Source: Micromonospora antibiotica
GTDB lineage: Bacteria; Actinomycetota; Actinomycetes; Mycobacteriales; Micromonosporaceae
Assembly (NCBI RefSeq): GCF_017599305.1
Contig: NZ_JAGFWR010000003.1
Span: 248,001-312,000 of the forward strand
DNA length: 64,000 bases
Direction: 5' to 3'
Shown here: positions 43,959-53,096 of the stretch, in pieces
How positions within the stretch are numbered: position 1 is the first letter of the stretch
Layout: every line of letters starts with the position of its first letter
Translations under genes and position numbers: made by a program
The notes under the pieces: model-generated
What the model was told of the DNA's origin: nothing
Database searches by the model: none
Seen by the model: only the letters and a program-made list of their open reading frames with translations

Positions 43959-43964
43959 GTCGGA

Positions 43965-44978
43965 TCAGTACTTCCGGTTGGGCAGGGCCGCCTTGGCCTG
44001 CTCCTGGGTGAAGGTGGTCTCCTCGGTCTCGACCCGGGCCGGGACCTCCTCGCCGGCCTTGACCTTCTTGGCCAGGTCCATCAGCTGCGGGCCGAGCAGC
44101 GGGCTGCACTCCGCGATGAAGTTGAACTTCCCGTCAGCAAGCGCCTGCATGCCGTCCTTGACCGCGTCGACGGTGATGATGGTGATGTCCTTGCCGGGCG
44201 TCTTGCCCGCCGCGGTGATCGCCTCCAGCGCGCCCAGGCCCATGTCGTCGTTGTGCGCGAAGAGCACGTCGATCTTCGGGTTGGCCTTGAGGAACTGCTC
44301 CATGACCTGCTTGCCGCCGGCCCGGGTGAAGTCACCGCTCTGCGAGGCGACGACCTTCAGGTTGGGGTTGGCGGCGATCGCCTCGGCGAAGCCCTTCTTG
44401 CGGTCGTTGGCCGGGGCCGCGCCGGTGGTGCCCTGGAGCTCGACGATGTTCACCGGACCGGCCGCGGACGCCTTCTCCTTGACCAGCCACTCGCCGGCGA
44501 GCTTGCCCTCCTTGACGAAGTCCGAGCCGATGAAGGTCTTGTAGAGGCTCTTGTCGGCCGAGTCGACGGCCCGGTCGGTCAGGATCACCGGGATCTTGGC
44601 GTCCTTGGCCTCCTTGAGCACGGTGTCCCAGCCCGACTCCACCACCGGCGAGAAGGCGATCACGTCCACCTTCTGCTGGATGAAGTTGCGGAGCGCCTTG
44701 ATCTGGTTCTCCTGCTTGCCCTGCGCGTCGTCGAACTTCAGCTCGATGCCGGCCGCGGTGGCGGACTCCTTGATCGAGTTGGTGTTCGCCGTCCGCCAGC
44801 CGCTCTCCGCGCCGACCTGCGAGAAGCCCATGACGAGCTTGCCGTTGCCGCTGCCGCCGCTCTTGTCGTCACCGCCGGTGTCGCTGTTGCCGCAGCCGGC
44901 GAGTCCGCCGGCCAGCAGGCCGACGGCGAGCATCGCGCCGAGGCCACGCCGGGTGAGGGTAATACCGGTCTTCGCCAT
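43965..44978 (-). CDS. ytfQ: Sugar-binding lipoprotein, YtfQ-like
   Basis: This 337-residue protein has a lipoprotein signal with lipobox LAGC (Cys29). The mature part is a type I periplasmic-binding fold. The N-terminal MGFSQVGAESGWRTANTNS and SPVVESGWDTVLKEA are YtfQ signatures for furanose recognition. Position in the arabinose operon suggests L-arabinofuranose rather than galactofuranose, as in the related AraU-type systems of Shewanella. It would capture sugar at the outer face of the membrane for the YtfR/YtfT/YjfF-like transporter. Confidence 0.9.
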   Translation of the reverse strand: MAKTGITLTRRGLGAMLAVGLLAGGLAGCGNSDTGGDDKSGGSGNGKLVMGFSQVGAESGWRTANTNSIKESATAAGIELKFDDAQGKQENQIKALRNFIQQKVDVIAFSPVVESGWDTVLKEAKDAKIPVILTDRAVDSADKSLYKTFIGSDFVKEGKLAGEWLVKEKASAAGPVNIVELQGTTGAAPANDRKKGFAEAIAANPNLKVVASQSGDFTRAGGKQVMEQFLKANPKIDVLFAHNDDMGLGALEAITAAGKTPGKDITIITVDAVKDGMQALADGKFNFIAECSPLLGPQLMDLAKKVKAGEEVPARVETEETTFTQEQAKAALPNRKY

Positions 44979-45025
44979 GTGAAGACTCCTTGTACGGGGA
45001 TGAGGTGGGGGATGGTGCTACTGCG

Positions 45026-45068
45026 GGAAGGACCGGCCGGACGGCACGCCGGACGGACCGGACCTTCC
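45026..45068 (-). terminator. Imperfect stem-loop between araD and the binding-protein gene
   Basis: GGAAGGACCGG and CCGGACCTTCC pair at 10 of 11 positions with a 21-nt loop. It could modulate read-through between the catabolic genes and the transporter genes. Confidence 0.35.
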
Positions 45069-45145
45069 AGGGGTGGTGCATCGGGTTGCGGTGGATCGAC
45101 CGGTCCGCACGGGGCGGCCGGTGGCGAGGACGGGCGGGGCCGCGG

Positions 45146-45823
45146 TTACGGCCCCGGTTGCCCGTAGACGTTCTGGTAGCGGTGATAGAGGGAGTCGATG
45201 TCGGCCTGGGCCATCGGCACGGGGGTGCCGAGCGACCGGGCCAGGTACGCGGTCCGGGCCACGTCCTCGCACATGACGGCGGCCTTCACCGCCGAGCGGG
45301 CGTCCCGGCCGATGGTGAACACGCCGTGGTTGCGCATCAGCACCGCCGGTGAGCGGTGCCCGGACAGGGTCGCCACGATGCCCTTGCCGATGTCGTCGCC
45401 GCCGATGAGCGCGAACGGACCGACCGGGATCTCGCCGCCGAACTCGTCGGCCTGGGCGGTGAGGTGGCACGGGATCGCCTCGCCGCAGGCGGCCCAGGCG
45501 GTGGCGTACCCGCTGTGGGTGTGCACCACGCCGCCGACCTCGGGCATCGCCCGGTAGACGTAGGCGTGGGCGGCGGTGTCGCTCGACGGTGACAGGTCAC
45601 CGTCGACCACGACCCCGTCGAGGTCGCAGACGATCATGTTGTCGGGCCGCAGGTCGTCGTAGGACACCCCGCTCGGCTTGATCACCATCAGCTCCCGGCC
45701 GGGCACCCGGGCCGAGACGTTGCCCGCCGTCCAGGCCACCAGGTTGTAGCGCACCAGCTCGCCGTGCAGGGCGGCCACCTGCTCGCGCAGCCGGGCCACC
45801 TCGGCGTCGAGGTCGAGGGTCAT
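45146..45823 (-). CDS. araD: L-ribulose-5-phosphate 4-epimerase
   Basis: This 225-residue class II aldolase-fold enzyme converts L-ribulose 5-phosphate to D-xylulose 5-phosphate. Visible motifs are GNVSARV and IKPSGV (phosphate binding), HTHSGYATAWA (two zinc His) and RNHGVF (third His). The ATG overlaps the araB stop by 4 bp. The C-terminus ends near YHRYQNVYGQ, as in AraD. Confidence 0.94.
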   Translation of the reverse strand: MTLDLDAEVARLREQVAALHGELVRYNLVAWTAGNVSARVPGRELMVIKPSGVSYDDLRPDNMIVCDLDGVVVDGDLSPSSDTAAHAYVYRAMPEVGGVVHTHSGYATAWAACGEAIPCHLTAQADEFGGEIPVGPFALIGGDDIGKGIVATLSGHRSPAVLMRNHGVFTIGRDARSAVKAAVMCEDVARTAYLARSLGTPVPMAQADIDSLYHRYQNVYGQPGP

Positions 45824-47517
45824 GCCGGCACCTCCAGGGGGTGGGTGGTCGGGTCGGCCGCGGGGTTGACGGCGGGGCGGCGGGCCGCGTTGCGGATCGC
45901 CCGCAGCCGCAGCAGCACGTCGTCGCCGCCCCGACCGAAGTGGTCGTGCAGCCGGCGGTACTCGGCGTAGAGCGCGTCGTAGGCGCGGGCCCGCTCCGGG
46001 TCGGGCCGGTAGACCTCGCGGTCGACCCGACCCATCGCCGCCGAGGCGGTCGGCACGTCGGGGTACGCCCCGGCCGCGACCGCCGCGTGGATCGCCGACC
46101 CGAGGGCCGGACCCTGCGCCGAACCGATGATGCCCAGCGGACGCCGGGTCACGTCGGCGTAGATCTGCATCAGCAGGCTGTTGTTGGTGAGCCCGCCGGC
46201 CACGATCAGCTCGTCGACCGGGACGCCCGCCTCGGCGAACGCCTCGATGATCATGCGGGTGCCGTACGCGGTGGACTCCAGCAGCGCGCGGTAGACGTCC
46301 GGCGGCCGGGTGGCCAGGGTCAGCCCGACGAGCACCCCGCTGAGGTCGTGGTTGACCAGCAGGGAGCGGTTGCCGTTCCACCAGTCCAGGGCCACCAGGC
46401 CGTGGGCGCCGACAGGCTGGGCCGCGGCGGCGGCGGTCAGCTCCTCGTGGGAGGCGAACCCGGCGGGGGCGGCGTGCTTGACGTACCAGCCGAAGATGTC
46501 ACCGACGCCGCTCTGGCCGGCCTCGTAGCCCCAGGAGCCGGCGCTGATCCCGCCGTCGACCACCCCGCACATGCCGGCGACCTCGGCCCGCTCGGTACCG
46601 TTGACCACGTGGCAGGTGGAGGTGCCCATGATGGCGACCAGCCGGCCGGGGGTCAGCGCCTGCGCGGCGGCGGCGGTGACGTGGGCGTCGACGTTGCCGA
46701 CGGCCACCGCGATCCCCTCCGGCAGCCCGGTCCAGGCGGCGGCCTGCGCGGTCAGCCCGCCGGCCCGCGCGCCGAGCTGCGCCAGCGGCCCGTCGATCTT
46801 GGCGACGAAGTCGGCGAAGCCGGGGTTCAGCGCGGACAGGTAGGCCGGGGACGGGTAGTGGCCGTCTTGGAGCAGCCCCTTGTAACCCGCGGTGCAGACG
46901 TTACGGGTCTCGACGCCGCACAGCTGCCAGACGATCCAGTCGGCGGCCTCGATCCAGCGCTCGGCGCGGGCGTAGACCTCCGGGTCCTCCTCCAGCAGCT
47001 GCAGCCCCTTGGCGTACTGCCACTCGGCGGAGATCTTGCCGCCGTAGCGGCCGATCCAGGACTCGCCCCGGGAGTGGGCCAGCGCGTTGATCCGGTCGGC
47101 CTGCGGCTGGGCGGCGTGGTGCTTCCACAGCTTCACCCAGGCGTGCGGGCGGGTACGCAGGTCCGGCAGCTCGCACAGCGGCGTGCCGTCGGCCAGGGTG
47201 GGCAGCACGGTGCAGGCGGTGAAGTCGATGCCGATGGCGACCACCTGGGCCGGGTCGACGCCGCTCGCGGCGAGCGCGGCGGGCACCGCCTCGCGCAGCA
47301 CCTCGCGGTAGTCGTCCGGGTCCTGCAGCGCCCAGTCGGCCGGCAGGGGCTGGCCGTCCGCGGCGAGCGTCGTCTCCATCACCGCGTGGCGGTACTCGTG
47401 CACCGCCGTGCCCAGCTCGGCGCCGTCGCCGACCCGCACCACCAGCGCCCGACCCGACAGCGTGCCGTAGTCGACGCCGACGACGTACCGGTCCTGCGGG
47501 TTCGCGCCTGCATCCAT
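45820..47517 (-). CDS. araB: L-ribulokinase
   Basis: This 565-residue FGGY-family kinase phosphorylates L-ribulose. Motifs are GVDYGTLSGRALVV at the N-terminus, IGIDFTACTVLP, SAEWQYAKGLQLL, MGTSTCHVVNG (nucleotide binding), and VAGGLTNNSLLMQIYADV near the C-terminus. The ATG at 47517 has GGAGA upstream. It is the first gene of the ara operon, directly behind the operator-promoter at 47546-47574. Confidence 0.95.
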   Translation of the reverse strand: MDAGANPQDRYVVGVDYGTLSGRALVVRVGDGAELGTAVHEYRHAVMETTLAADGQPLPADWALQDPDDYREVLREAVPAALAASGVDPAQVVAIGIDFTACTVLPTLADGTPLCELPDLRTRPHAWVKLWKHHAAQPQADRINALAHSRGESWIGRYGGKISAEWQYAKGLQLLEEDPEVYARAERWIEAADWIVWQLCGVETRNVCTAGYKGLLQDGHYPSPAYLSALNPGFADFVAKIDGPLAQLGARAGGLTAQAAAWTGLPEGIAVAVGNVDAHVTAAAAQALTPGRLVAIMGTSTCHVVNGTERAEVAGMCGVVDGGISAGSWGYEAGQSGVGDIFGWYVKHAAPAGFASHEELTAAAAAQPVGAHGLVALDWWNGNRSLLVNHDLSGVLVGLTLATRPPDVYRALLESTAYGTRMIIEAFAEAGVPVDELIVAGGLTNNSLLMQIYADVTRRPLGIIGSAQGPALGSAIHAAVAAGAYPDVPTASAAMGRVDREVYRPDPERARAYDALYAEYRRLHDHFGRGGDDVLLRLRAIRNAARRPAVNPAADPTTHPLEVPA

Positions 47518-47545
47518 GCCGTTCTCCGTTCAATCGTTGGGGGCA

Positions 47546-47574
47546 AGTGTTAGCGCTCACATGGAATCCGTCAA
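47546..47574 (-). promoter_or_regulatory. ara operon promoter with LacI-type operator
   Basis: On the minus strand, TTGACG (complement of 47569-47574) lies 16 bp before TAACAC. The spacer and -10 overlap the near-palindrome TGTTAGCGCTCACA (47548-47561), a typical LacI-family operator about 30 bp upstream of araB. The operon's own LacI-type gene at 37733 is the likely repressor. Confidence 0.65.
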
Positions 47575-47677
47575 GGCGCATCCATGTAACACTGCCGTAA
47601 CCATCCTGAGCGGCCCCGGCACGGCATCCACCATCACCGCTGCGACCAGCCATCGAGCAGCCGGCATGCGACGACCA

Positions 47678-47691
47678 GGTGAGCGGTCACA
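47678..47691. promoter_or_regulatory. Second operator-like site upstream of the ManD-type gene
   Basis: GGTGAGCGGTCACA differs at two of 14 positions from the palindrome TGTGAGCGCTCACA, from which the araB site differs at one. It lies 21 bp before the -35 box of the ManD-type gene. Confidence 0.45.
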
Positions 47692-47712
47692 TCCGTTCGT
47701 CCAGGCCCGCCC

Positions 47713-47742
47713 TTGACACGCCCGCGCGGGCGGTTCCAGACT
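47713..47742 (+). promoter_or_regulatory. Candidate promoter of the ManD-type gene
   Basis: TTGACA and CAGACT are separated by 18 bp, leaving a leader of about 155 nt. Confidence 0.45.
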
Positions 47743-47901
47743 TCGGGGCGACCACGTGGCGGGCCGACAGCCGGGCCGGACGGGCGACGACGGATGCCAT
47801 CCGGCGTCGTCGCCGCCCACCGGCCACCCACGCGGAACGGACCACGGCCTTCGTCCGCGCGGCGGACCACACGGCCTTCGTCGCCACCCGAAGGAGGCCG
47901 T

Positions 47902-49110
47902 GTGCGGATCGTCGACGCCCGGGTCATCGTCACCTGCCCGGGCCGCAACTTCGTCACCCTCAAGATCGTCACCGACGAGGGGGTCACCGGCGTCGGTGAC
48001 GCCACCCTCAACGGCCGCGAGCTGGCCGTCGCGTCCTACCTGCGCGACCACGTGGTGCCGCTACTGATCGGGCGGGACCCGGCCCGGATCGAGGACACCT
48101 GGCAGTACCTCTACCAGGGCGCCTACTGGCGACGGGGGCCGGTGACGATGAGCGCCATCGCCGCCGTGGACACCGCGCTGTGGGACATCAAGGGCAAGGT
48201 CGCCGGCCTGCCGGTCTACCAACTGCTCGGCGGCCGGTCCCGCGACGGGGTCACCGTCTACGGGCACGCCAACGGCGAGACCGTCGAGGACGTGCTGGTC
48301 GAGGTCGCCCGCTACGTCGACCTCGGCTACCGGGCCGTCCGGGTGCAGTGCGGCGTGCCCGGCCTACCCAAGACCTACGGGGTCAGCACCGACAAGCTGT
48401 TCTACGAGCCGGCCGACGCGGCCCTGCCCAGCGAGGCCACCTGGTCCACCGCGCGTTACCTCGCGCACGTCCCGACGGTCTTCGCCCGGGTACGCGACGA
48501 GTTCGGCCCCACCCTGCGGCTGCTGCACGACGTGCACCACCGGCTCAGCCCGATCGAGGCCGCCCGGCTCGGCAAGAGCCTGGAACCGTACGCGCTGACC
48601 TGGATGGAGGACCCGGTCCCCGCCGAGTTGCCGGAGGGCTTCCGGCTGATCCGGCAGCACACCACCACCCCGGTCGCCGTCGGCGAGGTGTTCAACAGCA
48701 TCTGGGACGCCGCCCAGCTCATCCGGGAACAGCTCATCGACTACATCCGCACCACGGTGGTGCACGCCGGTGGGATCACCCACCTGCGACGCATCTTCGA
48801 CCTGGCGGCGCTGCACCACGTGCGCAGCGGCTCGCACGGGGCCACCGACCTCTCCCCCGTCTGCATGGCCGCCGCCCTCCACGTCGACCTGGCCATCCCC
48901 AACTTCGGGCTGCAGGAGTACATGCGGCACACCGACGCCACCGACGAGGTCTTCCCGCACGGCTACCACTACGCCGACGGCTACCTGCACCCGGCGGAAA
49001 CCCCCGGCCTCGGGGTGGACATCGACGAGCAGGCGGCGGCCCGCTACCCGTACGCCCCGGCGTACCTGCCGGTCAACCGGCTGGAGGACGGCACCGTCCA
49101 CCCCTGGTGA
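47902..49110 (+). CDS. ManD-type sugar acid dehydratase (mannonate/gluconate), enolase superfamily
   Basis: This 402-residue protein has exactly the length of the ManD/RspA family. The N-terminal [21 protein letters not shown] is the family signature. The barrel has [31 protein letters not shown]-type sequence, metal-binding acids in [17 protein letters not shown] and AVGEVFNS, and [12 protein letters not shown]. It dehydrates D-mannonate and/or D-gluconate to 2-keto-3-deoxygluconate. AAGGAGG lies 4 nt before the GTG at 47902. Its promoter region shares an operator-like site with the arabinose operon, so it may serve pectin or hemicellulose side-chain use. Confidence 0.88.
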   Translation: MRIVDARVIVTCPGRNFVTLKIVTDEGVTGVGDATLNGRELAVASYLRDHVVPLLIGRDPARIEDTWQYLYQGAYWRRGPVTMSAIAAVDTALWDIKGKVAGLPVYQLLGGRSRDGVTVYGHANGETVEDVLVEVARYVDLGYRAVRVQCGVPGLPKTYGVSTDKLFYEPADAALPSEATWSTARYLAHVPTVFARVRDEFGPTLRLLHDVHHRLSPIEAARLGKSLEPYALTWMEDPVPAELPEGFRLIRQHTTTPVAVGEVFNSIWDAAQLIREQLIDYIRTTVVHAGGITHLRRIFDLAALHHVRSGSHGATDLSPVCMAAALHVDLAIPNFGLQEYMRHTDATDEVFPHGYHYADGYLHPAETPGLGVDIDEQAAARYPYAPAYLPVNRLEDGTVHPW

Positions 49111-49199
49111 GCGCGGGACCGCCGGGGACGTCTGGGCATCCGACCCACCGGGGTCTACCGTACGTATGCAGGCGGTCACACCGGAGTGGGGATGGTGCC

Positions 49200-49577
49200 A
49201 TGACGACAGCACGGACCGGCGCGGGTCGGGCCCGGACGGGCCGGCTTCTCGCCACGACAGTCGCGGTGGCGGTGGGGGTGGCCGGCGGCCTGTCCGCCGG
49301 GACGCCGGCCCGCGCCGGCTCGAACGGGCAACAGGTCTACTTCGACTGGGGTCCCGCCTGGGGCCGCGCCACCCTCGAGGGCACCAACAACAACGGACAG
49401 TACGTGACCTCCCCGTCGATCTACCTCGGCGCCACCGGCTACGGGGCGTTGAACGACTGGTGGTGGAAGGGGTGGGTCACGGTGCACTTCTACTACGCCG
49501 ACGGGGCCAGCCGGGACAGCCGTACCTGCTGGGTACCGACCGAGCAGAGCGGTTCGGACTGGACCTCCTGCTTCTGA
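49200..49577 (+). CDS. Small secreted protein, paralogue A
   Basis: This 125-residue protein has a signal peptide (about residues 1-39, cleavage after ARA). The mature domain of about 86 residues starts GSNGQQ and is rich in Trp, Tyr and Gly, with SPSIYLGATGYG, a WWWKGWVTV block and two cysteines near the end that could form a disulfide. No family is recognised. It is followed by a clear paralogue of the same size. The start ATG has only a weak ribosome site. Confidence 0.7.
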   Translation: MTTARTGAGRARTGRLLATTVAVAVGVAGGLSAGTPARAGSNGQQVYFDWGPAWGRATLEGTNNNGQYVTSPSIYLGATGYGALNDWWWKGWVTVHFYYADGASRDSRTCWVPTEQSGSDWTSCF

Positions 49578-49671
49578 CGGCCACCGCCGCTCCCTCCGGC
49601 GGCAGAAGACCCGGCCCGCGCGCCTGCGGCCGCCGCCAGCCACGTCGACGCCACGGTCAGAAGAGGTGAAC

Positions 49672-50019
49672 ATGCGGATACCGACGAGAATCGGCAGGAT
49701 CGCTGTCGGTGCGGCCGTCACGATGGCCGCCGTGACGGCCGCCGCCCCGCCCGCGGTGGCCGGCTCCAACGGTCAGCAGATCGCGTTCAACTACAGCGGC
49801 CCGGCCTACGGGTTCGTCTACCTGGAGGGATACAACCAGTCAGGCGACTGGGTCTACTCCCCCTCGATCCCGCTCGACTCGTCCGGCTACGGCCAGCTCT
49901 ACGGCTGGTGGTGGCGCGGGTTCGTGACCGTCAACTTCTACCATTCCAACGGGACCTGGGCCCGGGGCAGCACCTGCAACGTACCGATCGACCAGTGGGG
50001 CGACTGGACCTACTGCTGA
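49672..50019 (+). CDS. Small secreted protein, paralogue B
   Basis: This is a 115-residue protein with a signal peptide (about residues 1-30, cleavage after AVA). The mature domain aligns end to end with the upstream paralogue: GSNGQQ, YLEGYNQSGDWV, SPSIPLDSSGYGQL, WWWRGFVTVNFYHSNG, and two C-terminal cysteines (STCNV and WTYC). The ATG at 49672 has AGAGGTGA just upstream; a GTG two codons earlier is possible. The function is unknown. Short, aromatic-rich secreted domains like this can be bacteriocins, inhibitors or wall-binding proteins. Confidence 0.72.
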   Translation: MRIPTRIGRIAVGAAVTMAAVTAAAPPAVAGSNGQQIAFNYSGPAYGFVYLEGYNQSGDWVYSPSIPLDSSGYGQLYGWWWRGFVTVNFYHSNGTWARGSTCNVPIDQWGDWTYC

Positions 50020-50043
50020 CCGACCACCCCACCGGACGGGCAG

Positions 50044-50454
50044 TCAGCGCAGCTCCTTGACCCGGATCAGGTTGCCGGCCGGGTCGCGGAAGGCGCAGTC
50101 GCGCACCCCGTACGGCTGGTCGATCGGCTCCTGGACGACCTCGGCGGCACTGGCCTGCACCGTCTCGAAGGTGCCGTCGAGGTCGGGGGTGGCCAGCATG
50201 AGCCAGCCGTAGGTGCCCTTGGCCATCATCTCGGCGATGGTCCGGCGCTCCTCGTCGGTGACCCCGGGGTCGATTGCCGGTGGGGCCAGCAGGATCGACG
50301 TTCCGGGCTGGCCGGGTGGCCCGACGGTGATCCAGCGCATCTTGCCCGAGCCGACGTCGTTGCGGACCTCGAAGCCGAGGATGTCGCGGTAGAAGACCAG
50401 CGAGGCGTCCGGGTCGTCGTGCGGCAGGACGCAGGTGTCGATGGTGAGATCCAT
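50044..50454 (-). CDS. VOC (glyoxalase-fold) family protein
   Basis: This 136-residue vicinal-oxygen-chelate protein has MDLTIDTCVLPHDDPDASLVFY at the N-terminus (two short motifs, with a glyoxalase-type Asp/His region), the midpoint KMRWITVGPPGQPG, and the C-terminal CAFRDPAGNLIRVKEL typical of the fold. A GTG at 50463 would add three residues. It is on the same strand as, and almost touches, the AraC-type gene, so the two form an operon. The substrate is unknown; members detoxify small electrophiles or act as resistance proteins. Confidence 0.85.
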   Translation of the reverse strand: MDLTIDTCVLPHDDPDASLVFYRDILGFEVRNDVGSGKMRWITVGPPGQPGTSILLAPPAIDPGVTDEERRTIAEMMAKGTYGWLMLATPDLDGTFETVQASAAEVVQEPIDQPYGVRDCAFRDPAGNLIRVKELR

Positions 50455-50464
50455 GCCGCTCACG

Positions 50465-50908
50465 CTAGGTGATGATGGTGGCGGGTGCTTCTCGATTCCT
50501 GACCGGTCGGGTCACCTGTTTGGTCAGGCACGGCGGCAACTGGGCCGACCCCTGCGCCGCCAACGCCCGGTAGCTGCTCGGCGGCATGCCGACCAGCTCG
50601 GCGAAGCGGGTGCTGAAGGTGCCCAGCGACGAGCAGCCGACCGCGAAGCAGACCTCGGTGACGCTGAGGTCGCCCCGACGCAGCAGCGCCATCGCCCGCT
50701 CGATGCGCCGGGTCATCAGATAGGAGTACGGTGACTCGCCGTAGGCGCGGCGGAACTGCCGGCTCAGGTGACCGGCCGACATGTGCACACCCCGGGCGAG
50801 CGCCTCGACGTCCAGCGGTCGGGCGTACTCCCGGTCGATGCGGTCCCGCACCCGGCGCAGCCGGGCCAGGTCGCGGAGCTGCTGGTCGGGGGCGGATCTG
50901 CTGCTCAC
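50465..50908 (-). CDS. AraC-family HTH regulator (DNA-binding domain only)
   Basis: This is a 147-residue protein made of the AraC double HTH (about residues 20-118: LARGVHMSAGHLSRQFRRAY and VCFAVGCSSLGTFSTRFAEL) plus a short basic tail. It has no ligand-binding domain, as in the MarA/SoxS-type or VOC-linked regulators. It is transcribed with the VOC gene and probably controls it. Confidence 0.85.
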   Translation of the reverse strand: MSSRSAPDQQLRDLARLRRVRDRIDREYARPLDVEALARGVHMSAGHLSRQFRRAYGESPYSYLMTRRIERAMALLRRGDLSVTEVCFAVGCSSLGTFSTRFAELVGMPPSSYRALAAQGSAQLPPCLTKQVTRPVRNREAPATIIT

Positions 50909-50928
50909 CCCCGTGATCGTGCCACGTC

Positions 50929-50957
50929 CCGGCGTCCGGTGGGTCGGCCCACGCCGG
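50929..50957 (-). terminator. Possible terminator of the xylan operon
   Basis: CCGGCGT and ACGCCGG pair over 7 bp with a 15-nt loop, 19 nt past the GH67 stop. It is weak. Confidence 0.3.
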
Positions 50958-50975
50958 CCGGATATGCGGCGCTGG

Positions 50976-53096
50976 TCAGTGGATGCGGCGGCCCCGGGCG
51001 TCGGGCACCCCGGACTTGCGGAAGAAGTACGTGTTGACCTGGTCCCGCCACTCGGTCGCACAGCGCAACTGCTCGTCGAAACGCTCGACGACCCGGTCGT
51101 ACACCGCCTGGTCGATCACCCCGGCGAGCCGGGTCCACCGGTCCCGCATCGCCACCACCTCCGCCACCCCGGCGAAGTGCGTGTCGTAGATGTGCTGGAT
51201 GACGGTGACGCCGCTGTGCAGGACGTGCGAGTAGGGCACGTGGTGGAAGAAGAGCAGCAGCTCGTCCGGGCACCGCTCCAGCGACTCGTACACCTGGGAC
51301 CAGGGCGGCGGGTACTGGCCGGCGAAACCGGTGCCGGTCGCGCAGGTCCGGTCCACGCCGACGCCGTCGCGGTCGGCGAAGTGGTAGGTGCCCCACCGGC
51401 TGTACTCGTAGCCGTCCACCCCCGGCCCGTAGTGGCCGGCCGGATTGACCATGAAGCCGACCCCCAACGGGGCGGTGTAGCGCTCGTAGGTGCGCCAGGA
51501 GTCGTCGAGCACCGCGTGCAGCGTCTCACGGACCAACGCCGGGTCACCCACCGTCGACGCCGGGAAGGTCAGGTCGATCCACTCGTCGAGGATCGCGTCG
51601 GCCGCCAGGCCCGGATCCCAGGCCAGCCGCCCGAAGGCGTACAGGTTGGCCTGGGCGAGCGGGTGCCCGCACCAGAACGGGTCGTCACCGACGTTGGCGA
51701 CGGCGACCAGGTCACCACCCCGGTGCGGCCCGGGACCGGGCACGTCCGCCAGCACGTCGGTGACGCTGCGCTCCGCCGGCCCCCACGGCCGGAAGGCCAG
51801 CACCTCGTGCCACCAGGGGGCGAGGTAGCACGCGTGCCACTGCTGGCCGGTGTACTCCTGGGTCACCTGCAACTCCACCGCGACCCGGGTGGCGGGCATC
51901 GCCGCGATCACCGGCGACACCGGCTCCCGGGGCTGGAAGTCGACCGGGCCGAACTTCACCTGGAGGACGACGTTGTCGGCGAACCGCCCGTCCAGTGGGG
52001 CGAAGTGGTCGTACGCGGCGCGGGCCCGGTCGGTCGTCCGGTCCCGCCAGTCCTGCCGGTGGTCGTAGACGAACGCCCGCCAGTGCACCACTGCCCCGTG
52101 CGGGGCGAGCGCGGCGGCCAGCAGGTTCGCCCCGTCGGCGTGGTCACGCCCGTAGCTGAACGGGCCGGGCTGCCCCTCCGAGTCGGCCTTCACCACGTAC
52201 CCGCCGAAGTCGGGGATGCGCGCGTGGACCCGGCGGGTGGTGCTCTCCCACCAGTCCCGCACCCCGTCGTCGAGGGGGTCGGCGGTGGGCAGGCCACCGA
52301 GGACGACGGGAGCGGCGAAGGTCACCGACAGGTGCACCCGGATGCCGTACGGGCGCAGCAGGTCGGCGAGGTCGACCACGTCGTCGAGCCGGTCGGTCAG
52401 CAGCCGCGCCTCGGTCAGCCCCACGTTGACGTTGTTCACCGAGATCGCGTTGACGCCGCAGGCGGCGAGCAGCCGGGCGTACGCCCGCAGCCGGTCCCGG
52501 TCGCCGCGCGGGCCGCCGTCGCGCCAGAAGATCGAGCCACCGGCGTAGCCGCGTTCCACCTGCCCCATCACCGGGTGCACGGCCACGTTGTCCCAGTGGT
52601 CGAGCATCCGGCGGCGCAACGCGGGTCGGTGCGCCCGCGCCGGGTGGTCCCCGGTGTGCGCGGCCTCGCCGAGCCGGACCAGGTGGAACAGCCCGTACAG
52701 CAGCCCGGCCGGGGCGTCGGCCAGCACCACCGTCACGTCGTCGACCCGGGTCAGCAGGAACCCCTCGTCGCCGAGCGGCCCGTCGGGGGTCGGGCCCGCC
52801 GTCACGGCGGCCGGCACCGCCGACGGCAGCGGTCCCGGGTCACGCAGGGCGAGCACCAGGTCGACGGGGTCGACCGCCGACGCGCCGTCGGTGCCGGTGC
52901 GGTCCACCCGTCCGCCGTGTGCGGCGCAGGCCTGCGCCACCTCGGCGAAGACCGTGTCGACCAGCAGACCGTCGCCGTGCACCAGCACCCTGCGTACGCC
53001 GAGGGGCCGCCACGCCTGCGGCGGCAGCCAGGCGGGATGCGGCCGGGGTTCCCCGGCGCCGCTCTCTGCGGCCGGGACGGTGACGGGCCTGGTCAT
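50976..53096 (-). CDS. aguA: GH67 alpha-glucuronidase
   Basis: This is a 706-residue enzyme of normal GH67 length without a signal peptide, so intracellular. Catalytic candidates are Glu307 in VKADSEGQPG and the Asp/Glu pair in KFGPVDFQPREP near 387 and 392. Other hallmarks are LRRRMLDHWDN, GGSIFWRDG, RLLAACGVNAISVNNVN and QEYTGQQWHACYLAPWW. It removes 4-O-methylglucuronic acid from the non-reducing end of aldouronic acids. The ATG overlaps the stop of the DUF624 gene. It is last in the operon with transporter, GH39 and GH3 genes. Confidence 0.93.
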   Translation of the reverse strand: MTRPVTVPAAESGAGEPRPHPAWLPPQAWRPLGVRRVLVHGDGLLVDTVFAEVAQACAAHGGRVDRTGTDGASAVDPVDLVLALRDPGPLPSAVPAAVTAGPTPDGPLGDEGFLLTRVDDVTVVLADAPAGLLYGLFHLVRLGEAAHTGDHPARAHRPALRRRMLDHWDNVAVHPVMGQVERGYAGGSIFWRDGGPRGDRDRLRAYARLLAACGVNAISVNNVNVGLTEARLLTDRLDDVVDLADLLRPYGIRVHLSVTFAAPVVLGGLPTADPLDDGVRDWWESTTRRVHARIPDFGGYVVKADSEGQPGPFSYGRDHADGANLLAAALAPHGAVVHWRAFVYDHRQDWRDRTTDRARAAYDHFAPLDGRFADNVVLQVKFGPVDFQPREPVSPVIAAMPATRVAVELQVTQEYTGQQWHACYLAPWWHEVLAFRPWGPAERSVTDVLADVPGPGPHRGGDLVAVANVGDDPFWCGHPLAQANLYAFGRLAWDPGLAADAILDEWIDLTFPASTVGDPALVRETLHAVLDDSWRTYERYTAPLGVGFMVNPAGHYGPGVDGYEYSRWGTYHFADRDGVGVDRTCATGTGFAGQYPPPWSQVYESLERCPDELLLFFHHVPYSHVLHSGVTVIQHIYDTHFAGVAEVVAMRDRWTRLAGVIDQAVYDRVVERFDEQLRCATEWRDQVNTYFFRKSGVPDARGRRIH

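Larger units (their letters stand above)
47518..47901. other. Divergent control region between araB and the ManD-type gene, 384 bp
   Basis: This region contains the leftward araB promoter-operator, a second operator-like site and a rightward promoter, each listed separately. No gene is seen. Confidence 0.6.

Noticed and set aside
47713-47901. An N-terminal extension of the ManD-type protein from 47713
   Set aside because: The extra 63 codons overlap the promoter, are Arg/Pro-rich without homology, and a perfect AAGGAGG site marks the GTG at 47902.
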